A stretch of DNA of 21,345 nucleotides, from contig CARTDZ010000019.1 of the NCBI GenBank assembly GCA_949067325.1, positions 1 to 21,345 on the forward strand, in the 5' to 3' direction. The translations under genes and the position numbers were made by a program. Origin of the DNA: an uncultured Eubacteriales bacterium (lineage in GTDB: Bacteria; Bacillota; Clostridia; Christensenellales; UBA1242). This document shows, piece by piece, positions 14,201 through 21,345 of this stretch; position 1 is the stretch's first letter; every line of letters begins with the position of its first letter. The notes under the pieces were generated by a model that saw only the letters and a list, made by a program, of their open reading frames with translations, did not search any database and was not told the DNA's origin.

Positions 14201-17200
14201 GTTAACGCACCTGAAATTTTTTCAAAGCAGTCAATAACAATTGTTTTGCCAAGATCATTTTGTTTAACCACAAAGTCCACAATTCTTTTTTGACCGTTTT
14301 CATCTTCAAAAACTGCTACATAATTGCCAATTTTTGCTTCGTTTGAGAGAGTATATTTCAACAAAGTGTTTTCTGCAAAAATTTTGCCGTCTTTTACTTC
14401 TTCTGCGAAAAATTCTTCTGAAACTTTGCCGTTGTCAATTTCAGTGTTGGCTGTGACGCCATTTACATTCAAAGCAAACGCGCTTTCAACAAGTGTGACA
14501 ACATATTCTGTTTCATATCCATTGAATACAAGTTTAAGCACTACTCTGCCGTCGCTCGTCGCACTTGTGCGATAGAATTTAAGTGGTAGGTTTGTATCAA
14601 TTATGTTGTTGCCTTCAACTATTGTAAGCTCTTTGGTGCCACTAAACACTTTTGCGTCTGTAAGTTCACTCACATAAATTTCTGGCATAGAAATGCTTGA
14701 AGCAAATATACCTGTTGAGCTATTATACTCAAAAACGCTTATACGTTTTTCAGCGGCAAATAATGCTTTGTTGTCAGTAAAGAGGCGTGCATAGTCAAAC
14801 TGTGCATTTGTAATTGAATTTGCGTCTTCATAAAGTCCAGCTTCGAGATATTCGCTATCAAAAGCTTTAGTGCCTGTTGGATTTGGATAAGATACGTCAA
14901 TACGGGCATTGCAAAGCACTTCCACCACATATTTTACAAAGAAGACTTGAGGCTTTTTGTCAGAGCTATCCTTGTAAACTTTGACCCTGATTGTAAGGGT
15001 AACTGTTGTGCCATTGTTGCTGACATTGTTTGGTGTGAATGCAACCCTTTCTTGATCTTCTTGATTTTCAATCACTGTTAAGGCTGAAGAATCAATGTCA
15101 TATTTGATGATTTCATCATTCAACTTATTGCCATCAAATAGGTTTTGAACCTCTCGCGATTGTCCAGCATAGATTGCGCTGCCAGTGATCACTTGAGCGG
15201 AATTCTCATCAGTGCCTACAGGTAGATTTGAATTTGAAGCTTGAGTAATGTTGGCTTTGATAAGTGTTTCGACTGGGAAGGTCACTGTCTTATCTTTGCT
15301 CTCGCCTATTTGAAGTGTAACGTTAAATTTTATATCATAGTCAGAAATACTTGAGTAGAACGTTATTGTTTTGTTGTCGTTGTCTACTTTGATAAGTGAA
15401 TTTGTCACTTCAATTTTTGTTATATTTGCGATTGTAGTAACATCATTTTGACCTTCAGTGACTTGTTTTATGAATTTGTTTTTAAAATCCTCAAACGAAA
15501 GTGATTGGCCTGCACCAAAGCTTTTCACCTCTTTAAGTTGAACATCATAAGTTGGTGACATATCAACTGAGATTGTGCCAGTAAGGCCATAAGCCGTGTA
15601 TAGCAAGCAAGTTTTTTGTGTTTGAGTGTCAAGGAAAGCAGGCATAAACATTGTAATAACATTTGTAGAAGGATCATACGCAAAGTCGTCCTCGCTGCCA
15701 GAAGCCCCTCGCACTTTAAGAGTGCCGTTTTCATCAGGGCTTTCAACACCGCCTTCAATGCTCTTAAGTGTAACTACGATTTGCAAGCTGCGTTTGATTT
15801 CATAATCTTCTGCAAGCATTGCTGTTTGAGAAGGTTCAAAGTTTTCGCCATTTTTGACAAAAAGTGCTGTTTTTGAATTGAATTTGTATGCAGCATGGCC
15901 TTTGCCATCTGAAGCTTCGACTTCTTGATAGTTTGTTATTGCTTCTGCGTCGTTTGCATCGAGATAGAAGTCGCCATCGTCTCTTGAGGCGTATAGATAT
16001 TTTGTTTCACCCGCAACCTCTTCACAAACAAAATCAACTGCATCTAAAGTCGTATTTCCATCAAGAGTTGTAGGAATTTTGTTTGTCCATCTAAGGAATG
16101 TTGTGTTCTTTTTTGAAAGATAGAAAGTTTCTTCATCAACGTTTTGAACTTTGTCGCTTGGTGCTATTATATAGTTGTTTTCGTCATTTGCGTTTTCACT
16201 ATTATAAACATACTTGCCATCATTTGCTGAAGCATTCCAAGTCAAGTTGTTGCCATTTACTTTGACATCAAAGTCTGAAGGAGTATTATACACAAGACTG
16301 AAATCATTTGATGAGTTGACGATGACTGAATAATATGTTTGTCCACCAACTATTGAAAGGCCGTTTTCGCCGCCGTCATAGACGCGTGCGAGTGTGAGTG
16401 TAAATTCCGTTTCAAGCTCTATACCTTCTATATGAAGCACGCCTGAGCCGTCTACGTAGATATTGGCTGCCACTTTTTTAAATTCTTCTTCAGTTGTATA
16501 AATTGTTCCTTTATGTTTGTCAATTATTTTTACAATCTTGTGGCTATAAGCTGGGTTTATTTTGTTGCCTTCACTATCAAGCACGTTAAAGCGTGTCTCG
16601 CCTGGGTGAAGTGTTATGTTTGAAAATGTTTGATTGAGGTCGAGAGTAAGCGTTTTGTTTTCAGCCACAACATATTCAGCTTCGCCATCGTAAGCGTAAA
16701 TTGCTTCCTGCACTTGAACATCTGGCATAACTTTTAGCACATAGTAGAATACAGCGCTTGAAGAAGAGTAAGTTGTTGAAAATCTTAGCACAAGATAGAC
16801 AGGATCTGCAATGCTTTTGTCAAGGTGATTTAATGTGATTTCATGACCTGAAATATTGTTGCAAATGCCAAATTCATCTTTTGCAATTGATAGATTTGTG
16901 CTTACATTTGTATAATCGCCGTCATAAATGAAGCCAAACTTGCCTTCGCTATTTGCAGCAAAGTCTTTTTCGTTGTGAGCAAGTGTAAATGTATCACCTG
17001 CTTTTACTTGTTTATACACACCATTTTCAATAAGCGTCTCACCGCTTGTCAAAGCCAAGGTCAGATTTGACATATCTTTTGGCATTTCGTCATAAACGAC
17101 AAATTGTTTGCTTTTGCTTGCGTGAGAAATAATTGTTGGAACAACTATATTAGCAAGTGTTTTTCCGTTTTGTTTTACCTTTAAGAGTATGTATGAATTG

Positions 17201-20200
17201 TCATTGTCAAGGCCGTAGAGGGTTGTGTTTATCACGTTTTGTTGAATTTTGATTGAGCTAACACCATTTTCAGCAGTAACTTCATAAAGAGTGGCGATTG
17301 AATGATATTTTATATTTGTGTGATTTGTGTTTTGCTTCAAAGTTTCAATAGTATAAGACAATCCACCAGAGACGATATTGTTTACACGCCACTCAAAAGG
17401 ATTTTCGTCCACACCATAAGGAAGATATAGATATTCACAATTGTCATGAATGATCGTTGAAGCTTCAACATCTTGGTTTGCCACTTCAAAGATACTGCTT
17501 AGGTCGCTATAAGAAAGACCCAAAGTCACTTTAAGTTTTGCAGTGCCTACTTCATAGCCATCTATTTTGACGCGAACATCATAGACTTTTTCCTGTTCGT
17601 TGTATTCAAATGCCACGCCTTTTTCGTCAAGCTTGAGCACATTGCCATCGATCACAAGGCGTTGAGAAGAGCCAACAAATTCATATGAGATAGAGCCGTT
17701 TATTGAAGTTGAGGCTTGAGAAAGTCTTTCAACATTGATAAAGCTTGAAATGAGGTTGTCGCTGCTTGCAGTTGTAAGTTTGAATACTTTTTCAGCAGCT
17801 TGAACTTGAACGTTTCGAGCGATCACAAACTTGATATTGAAAGAAAGTGTATGTGCGTTTTGTCCTTCTGGATAAATTTTTACAGCAAAAGTTTTGGTCG
17901 CTTCATTCCAGAAGTCGTTGAATATAAACATACCATTTGTGTCTACTCTGCCCTCTATTTGATCAGTTGCACCAGCAGTTTCTACGATTGAATAAGTGCC
18001 ATCGCTGTTTTCAACTATTTGACCTGATGGACTTTTCACACTTTCTGTTTTATCTTCATTTAGATATTTTAGGAAGTAGTTGTTGAGCGACAGAGTTGTT
18101 TCAGCATTTCCTGTCACTTCTCCACTGCCCGTCTCTTCAAATTTGATGTTTGCTTTAATATTTAACTTAAAGCCAATCTTAACCGCTCCGCTATCGTTTT
18201 GGTCAACTATATTGAAATGTATAGTTGGATTTGACGCAAAGTTGTGTCTGATTTCGATTGTGTTGATTGCCAAGCCTTGAAGTTCTGACTTTGAAGCAAA
18301 AACTTTTCCGTTCAATTTCAACATTCCGTTTATGCCAAAAAGTCCTTCAAAATCGTCATTGCCTAAAAGATCAAGATCCAACAAAAACTTAAAGTTTGTA
18401 AACTGTTTTTCATTTTCTTCGTCGTCTGTCGTTTGAGTTTCAGGTTGGTTGAGATAGAGTTCAACAAGATTTTTTAGTATGATTTCGCCATCTTTTGCAC
18501 CATATTTTTCAACATCATCAATAGAGTTGTCGGTATTTGCTTGCTTTTCAGAAAGTGCTTTTGTGTTAAGTTTGGGACTTGTGTCGTATTTGTAAGCTAC
18601 TACGCCAACTGAAGACACCTTAAGTGTGAATGGTTGTGCTTGAGAAAGAGTTTTTGAATTGTAAGTAAGCGTGATTTGACTATCACCTATACCTGCAAAA
18701 CTGAAATCTTTGCCGTCGCTAGAAATTGTCACATTGCTTCCGTTTGACGCAAAACGCCAATCAGTCAAAGTTTTGTCATTGCCGTTTTGGTCGACAATTT
18801 TGATAGATGACTTTATTGCGCTTTTAAATTCTTCAATGTCGTTATATCCTTCAATTGTGACATTGAAATTGCCATTTTCATCAAGAATTTGTTTGACAAC
18901 AATATCTTGATTTGCTGGCCAAGCTGAAGATATTTCAACTGTTGCTTGGTCTATAGAAGGCTTATATATTTTGATGTTTTTGTTTGCAAAGGTTTTGTTC
19001 CAAGAAAGTTCTGAACCCGCGTCGCGAACAACCACACCTGTAATTGCAAGATTTTCAGTTTCTGTAATTCCACTTGCAACGTTGAGGACATATGTAAGTG
19101 TTTTAGCCTGAACGTCAAGCTTGCTTTCTTTTATATTAAAATATTTCAAAATATTTTTTTCGCCAGACTTTACTTCAGCAAGCGAAAGTTGACCTTTTGA
19201 ATTTGCTTCTTGCATAAGAGCAACTGAGTCATCATTGATCGTTAAGGTAAGAGTTATATCAAAACTTCTATCACCTTCTGGAATAAAGATTTCCTCTCCT
19301 GCAGTTTGCTGAGCAAGCGTTATCTCACCGCCAGTAATTGAATTTGCGTGAAGAGATTTTGAAATGTTTATTGTAACGGCATCTTGTGAAGAGTTTGCTA
19401 TAACGAACTTGCCATTGTCAAGTTCAAAACCATTTAAATTTGTTCTTACCGTTGCAAAGAAAATTTTAAACGAACCTTCGCCTGTGGCTGTAAAATTGTC
19501 GCCAAAGAGCGGTATTAAGAAATATGTCCATTGGCCAAAAGTATAATCGCCAGCGTGTTCGAGATCGAGCGAAGAAGTATCAATCATGCCATTTACTTGT
19601 GAAGAAATTTTGTCAAGATCAGATTTTGAGTTGATTCCATCAAAGCGAGCAAAAAATTTGACGTCTTTAAAGATATTATCCTCTGGCACATCTACGCTTC
19701 CAGCAAAGGAATAATTTTGTGGATTTGGCGCGCTCTCGCCCATTGAGAGTTTTATATCAACCTTGTCGCCAATAAGCCAGCCAACTTCACTTTCGTTAAG
19801 TTTTGCAATGCTAAGATTGATTGTGTGAATGATTGGACTATTGCCATTTGCAAAAATTTGATAAACCCCTGCGTTGTCAGGGTCTTCTACAAAAAGCACA
19901 ACCTCAATGGTATAAAAACCACTTTCACGAGTGAATATTGTCCATTTTGCGTTTCGTAGATCTGGCAGATTTGTATCTGGCAAAATGAAATGTTTGTCGC
20001 CGTCGTCTGAAGATACTGTCATTGTTTTGCCACCAATGGTTGTAAAGTCAGAATTTGCTTCATGGCCATCTTTTACAAAACGAAGACCTATTTGGCCGTA
20101 AAGGCTTGAAAGTTCATCACCGCTGGTTGAAAGCACGCTTGCTCCAAGATATGCGTCTGCAAGCTCGCTTCTGCCAACTGTGAGAGTGTGATTTCTTCCG

Positions 20201-21210
20201 CTTTGGAAGTGGATTGACGAGTTCTCAATTTTAAACTGACCAATTGCAGCTCGAACAATTTCAAATTCAATCGTGTTTCTCTTTGACATCTTGTCAATAT
20301 TTTCAGGCTTTGTAAGTTCTGTCAAAATTGCACCATAAAGCTGATTGCCGCTATGCTCTTTTGATAACCTTTCAATCACTTCAATCATGTCATTTGCATG
20401 AGCAAAAGTATAACCTGTGATTGTATTTCCTGCAGCTGTATTTTCTGCCACAAAGTAAGGCTGTTGTTCGTCATACTCAAAAGCAACTTGACCATTTGCA
20501 ACAAAATAGCTTTGGCGAGTTCTTTTGTTTTCTGCAGTTATGTTTGAATTGATATTGTCTGAATAAAGGTATTCACTTGCCGCAGGAATAAATTTGTTTT
20601 TGGCTATGAAATGTGAGCCAACAACAACGCCGCCAGTGATTTCATTGCCGTCCATGTCGCAAAGCACTGTTTGCACGTCATAGACTGGCACGTCAACTGC
20701 GATACGTGTTGAAGTTGGTTGAATTTCAACATTTGAAGAATTTGATCGTGCAAATAAGTTTGATATGCCGCCTCGCGTCCAACTTGAGCCTATCTCATTG
20801 TTTGTCGCTTGGTTTAAGGTGACTTTGAAAGGCACGCCAATGTTAACTATTTCAGGCACTGTTATTATTCTGTCAGTGATCATTCCGTCACCGCTGTCGA
20901 ACGAACCTTCAAAATAAAGCGTTACACTAGTTTCAGTCACGTGCTGAGTTGAAGAAGTAATAGTCAAATAAAACTCGTCTTTTTCTGTAACTTCAAATTG
21001 TGAGGTTGAAAAGTTGTAAAGAAGGTTGTCCGTAGAAAAAGAAATATCAGCCGGTGCGACACGTTTTGTGTCAAAACCGCCTGTGGCATAAACTCCTAGC
21101 ACAGTTGCTCCAACGACTGCAACAACTGAAGAAATTGTTACGACAATGGTCTTCCAAACAGCCCATTTCTTTCGCCCTTCAGTTTTAACTTTTTTCTTTT
21201 TTTCTTTCAT
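11284..21210 (-). CDS. Giant extracytoplasmic protein of 3308 residues, function unknown
   Basis: The frame is open for 9.9 kb without a stop. A very basic N-terminus (MKEKKKKVK, RKK) is followed by one hydrophobic segment (about 21-41), an N-in signal anchor. VYA-T at 40-43 could also be a signal peptidase site, so anchoring versus release is open. The remaining 3260 residues alternate short beta-type segments with Asn/Asp/Ser/Thr-rich turns and hold only about seven cysteines, like stacked Ig-like adhesin domains. The C-terminus (FATLENDGRLTTTAG) resembles a bacterial Ig-like (Big_2) repeat. No LPXTG, S-layer, choline-binding, dockerin or enzyme motif was seen. Residues about 2400-2414 form a Thr/Ser/Pro linker of three 5-residue repeats. 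GAGG (21222-21219) lies 8 bases before the ATG. A structural, adhesive or envelope role is inferred, not shown. Confidence 0.9.
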   Translation of the reverse strand: MKEKKKKVKTEGRKKWAVWKTIVVTISSVVAVVGATVLGVYATGGFDTKRVAPADISFSTDNLLYNFSTSQFEVTEKDEFYLTITSSTQHVTETSVTLYFEGSFDSGDGMITDRIITVPEIVNIGVPFKVTLNQATNNEIGSSWTRGGISNLFARSNSSNVEIQPTSTRIAVDVPVYDVQTVLCDMDGNEITGGVVVGSHFIAKNKFIPAASEYLYSDNINSNITAENKRTRQSYFVANGQVAFEYDEQQPYFVAENTAAGNTITGYTFAHANDMIEVIERLSKEHSGNQLYGAILTELTKPENIDKMSKRNTIEFEIVRAAIGQFKIENSSIHFQSGRNHTLTVGRSELADAYLGASVLSTSGDELSSLYGQIGLRFVKDGHEANSDFTTIGGKTMTVSSDDGDKHFILPDTNLPDLRNAKWTIFTRESGFYTIEVVLFVEDPDNAGVYQIFANGNSPIIHTINLSIAKLNESEVGWLIGDKVDIKLSMGESAPNPQNYSFAGSVDVPEDNIFKDVKFFARFDGINSKSDLDKISSQVNGMIDTSSLDLEHAGDYTFGQWTYFLIPLFGDNFTATGEGSFKIFFATVRTNLNGFELDNGKFVIANSSQDAVTINISKSLHANSITGGEITLAQQTAGEEIFIPEGDRSFDITLTLTINDDSVALMQEANSKGQLSLAEVKSGEKNILKYFNIKESKLDVQAKTLTYVLNVASGITETENLAITGVVVRDAGSELSWNKTFANKNIKIYKPSIDQATVEISSAWPANQDIVVKQILDENGNFNVTIEGYNDIEEFKSAIKSSIKIVDQNGNDKTLTDWRFASNGSNVTISSDGKDFSFAGIGDSQITLTYNSKTLSQAQPFTLKVSSVGVVAYKYDTSPKLNTKALSEKQANTDNSIDDVEKYGAKDGEIILKNLVELYLNQPETQTTDDEENEKQFTNFKFLLDLDLLGNDDFEGLFGINGMLKLNGKVFASKSELQGLAINTIEIRHNFASNPTIHFNIVDQNDSGAVKIGFKLNIKANIKFEETGSGEVTGNAETTLSLNNYFLKYLNEDKTESVKSPSGQIVENSDGTYSIVETAGATDQIEGRVDTNGMFIFNDFWNEATKTFAVKIYPEGQNAHTLSFNIKFVIARNVQVQAAEKVFKLTTASSDNLISSFINVERLSQASTSINGSISYEFVGSSQRLVIDGNVLKLDEKGVAFEYNEQEKVYDVRVKIDGYEVGTAKLKVTLGLSYSDLSSIFEVANQDVEASTIIHDNCEYLYLPYGVDENPFEWRVNNIVSGGLSYTIETLKQNTNHTNIKYHSIATLYEVTAENGVSSIKIQQNVINTTLYGLDNDNSYILLKVKQNGKTLANIVVPTIISHASKSKQFVVYDEMPKDMSNLTLALTSGETLIENGVYKQVKAGDTFTLAHNEKDFAANSEGKFGFIYDGDYTNVSTNLSIAKDEFGICNNISGHEITLNHLDKSIADPVYLVLRFSTTYSSSSAVFYYVLKVMPDVQVQEAIYAYDGEAEYVVAENKTLTLDLNQTFSNITLHPGETRFNVLDSEGNKINPAYSHKIVKIIDKHKGTIYTTEEEFKKVAANIYVDGSGVLHIEGIELETEFTLTLARVYDGGENGLSIVGGQTYYSVIVNSSNDFSLVYNTPSDFDVKVNGNNLTWNASANDGKYVYNSENANDENNYIIAPSDKVQNVDEETFYLSKKNTTFLRWTNKIPTTLDGNTTLDAVDFVCEEVAGETKYLYASRDDGDFYLDANDAEAITNYQEVEASDGKGHAAYKFNSKTALFVKNGENFEPSQTAMLAEDYEIKRSLQIVVTLKSIEGGVESPDENGTLKVRGASGSEDDFAYDPSTNVITMFMPAFLDTQTQKTCLLYTAYGLTGTISVDMSPTYDVQLKEVKSFGAGQSLSFEDFKNKFIKQVTEGQNDVTTIANITKIEVTNSLIKVDNDNKTITFYSSISDYDIKFNVTLQIGESKDKTVTFPVETLIKANITQASNSNLPVGTDENSAQVITGSAIYAGQSREVQNLFDGNKLNDEIIKYDIDSSALTVIENQEDQERVAFTPNNVSNNGTTVTLTIRVKVYKDSSDKKPQVFFVKYVVEVLCNARIDVSYPNPTGTKAFDSEYLEAGLYEDANSITNAQFDYARLFTDNKALFAAEKRISVFEYNSSTGIFASSISMPEIYVSELTDAKVFSGTKELTIVEGNNIIDTNLPLKFYRTSATSDGRVVLKLVFNGYETEYVVTLVESAFALNVNGVTANTEIDNGKVSEEFFAEEVKDGKIFAENTLLKYTLSNEAKIGNYVAVFEDENGQKRIVDFVVKQNDLGKTIVIDCFEKISGALTGVYSKKTGTNPSYGSDDQNFLNNAMFKIDGQPKATSRIVMTYNGVEVSYQNYKSLIVNATNATTEPSTTESSTTKPSIEDYSIENVDLNTTIALTQFDFAINDGRSLTRTFNLNYSYTLSLDVTADLATDGTQQDFKRSEIKVGQELDILNVMAIKKKSTGERITDVSQISGATVMAYPVGDTTDPAFVNAKKFLSDVGVTSSLALYKHNPDNPFLRVMPVINGSKETESFNVLALGASNDGDYVLVKLTYQTTIGKKTFSQDFYVIFNILPTYELELNGGSVTYGLGAIPNNKGNVMTVDATNKTASANPSVKLTSEKIVITKPHESNNLSAIFTYKLVLDKENVYNEQQNVLSKISKVSGGDTGNWKLAPVWSTSDIKDGAVAFDRGAIELGFEPAYFGTKHFLFEAEDDWGFKFEFYLDLSSDTNPLASSQKVTITEGKTFDVGVQANYITIGDTQVNGKYVLSASKNQPVVSTGLPVINILGLEAKMNLFNTDPTNLTEENVSESDRQYLVDPIYQNISITNIKFVKDGKDVAELKNQNQKLKTNDAKYLKTSSTSSDTTTAVGSEGAFTLPLVANSTFWNGANSFEAKMFITLRYEEGSNIEVNTVEVPVQIQREARIVTDTDNYVRDGEAFNLIKTTNTADGQFDISGENYTIESIVNDTLEVTVPSSSTVEFSLSLIRDGNEIAPKTITRTTNGLAQTFYVLISKELGTDIQANDKIKVSVKNGAAVGASKYQPNGKFSETNSGIKNAMFGYRELTTGNWQNTTSTTTDNEFTTFEWLVTQASTSARDKLQLVSAGAVTNDGLAVRKSYIINVQKGSEISPLRYERDYVLTWNYSKHNTTEEMLNMPVVYDGTIAQGGYTASWANIIKNISFYYKDKENSGAIIDRKLPDNTMVNFPDFKVEITSEGSGSGFATLENDGRLTTTAGFDISTHYITLAFYRTVSGSDSVEKEVFLSMKLHLVAPK
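13970..14014 (-). repeat. Three 15-bp tandem repeats coding a Thr/Ser/Pro linker
   Basis: Units at 13970-13984, 13985-13999 and 14000-14014 differ by a few bases and encode TTEPS, TTESS and TTKPS. Being in frame and a multiple of three, copy number can change without breaking the giant gene. Confidence 0.85.
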
Positions 21211-21228
21211 AACTTTTACCTCGGCTAT

Positions 21229-21244
21229 TCTAAAAATTTTTAGA
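21229..21244. promoter_or_regulatory. 16-bp perfect palindrome in the leader of the giant gene
   Basis: TCTAAAAATTTTTAGA reads the same on both strands. It lies between the predicted transcription start (near 21255) and the ribosome binding site (21222-21219), the place of a repressor operator. Confidence 0.55.
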
Positions 21245-21261
21245 CGTCACAAGACAATATT

Positions 21262-21290
21262 ATTATAAATTTTTTACGCGAAAAAAGCAA
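21262..21290 (-). promoter_or_regulatory. Promoter of the giant gene
   Basis: TTGCTT (21290-21285), a 17-base spacer and a perfect TATAAT (21267-21262) lie on the minus strand. The leader would be about 45 bases. Confidence 0.75.
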
Positions 21291-21304
21291 ATAAAAATCA
21301 CATA

Positions 21305-21341
21305 TTGTCATTTATTAATATTATTTATATAATATTGACAA
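21305..21341. repeat. Nested inverted repeat at the right edge
   Basis: TTGTCA (21305-21310) and TGACAA (21336-21341) frame an 8-bp inverted repeat AATATTAT / ATAATATT with a TTAT loop (21317-21336). It lies upstream of the giant gene's promoter and may be an operator shared with a gene beyond the window. Confidence 0.6.
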
Positions 21342-21345
21342 AATA

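Overview
The window looks like the chromosome of a low-GC, Gram-positive, Clostridia-type bacterium. Evidence for this: strong GGAGG-type ribosome binding sites, AT-rich spacers, many short rho-independent terminators, a Spo0A-type DNA-binding domain with Spo0A boxes in front of it, and CCA-encoding tRNA genes. Species cannot be named from the sequence.

Left part (1-1650) is an accessory-looking junction. A LysR-type regulator runs off the left edge. About 900 bases without an intact gene follow. This stretch holds a start-less coding remnant (649-852), a threefold 11-bp direct repeat (944-976), a 9-bp inverted repeat built from the tRNA T-arm sequence (1034-1074) and a cluster of palindromes (1117-1163). 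Next, on the minus strand, come a tRNA-Arg(TCG) and a decayed tRNA-Arg copy behind one promoter. A VirD4/TraG-type coupling ATPase (1651-3678) starts just beyond, with no other transfer gene in view. Together these suggest the scar of an integrated element at a tRNA gene.

Middle part (3700-9160) is mostly minus-strand: a two-gene unit of a transglutaminase-fold protein and a small partner (ATGA overlap); an unknown plus-strand gene; an engB-rlmD-Sel1-repeat protein unit (ribosome assembly GTPase, rRNA methyltransferase, unknown); a SecB-like protein; and a stand-alone Spo0A DNA-binding domain with its own promoter and two phased 0A boxes, which implies autoregulation.

Right part (9450-21345) has a second tRNA-Arg (ACG) with promoter and terminator, a cardiolipin synthase, and one uninterrupted 3308-codon gene filling almost half of the window. 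It encodes a giant beta-rich extracytoplasmic protein held or exported by a single N-terminal hydrophobic segment. Its promoter and a palindromic leader are visible. No terminator was seen between it and the cardiolipin synthase gene, so the two may be cotranscribed.

The best candidates for something undescribed are the giant surface protein, the stand-alone self-regulated Spo0A domain, the structured tRNA-adjacent region, and the transglutaminase-fold/small-protein pair.
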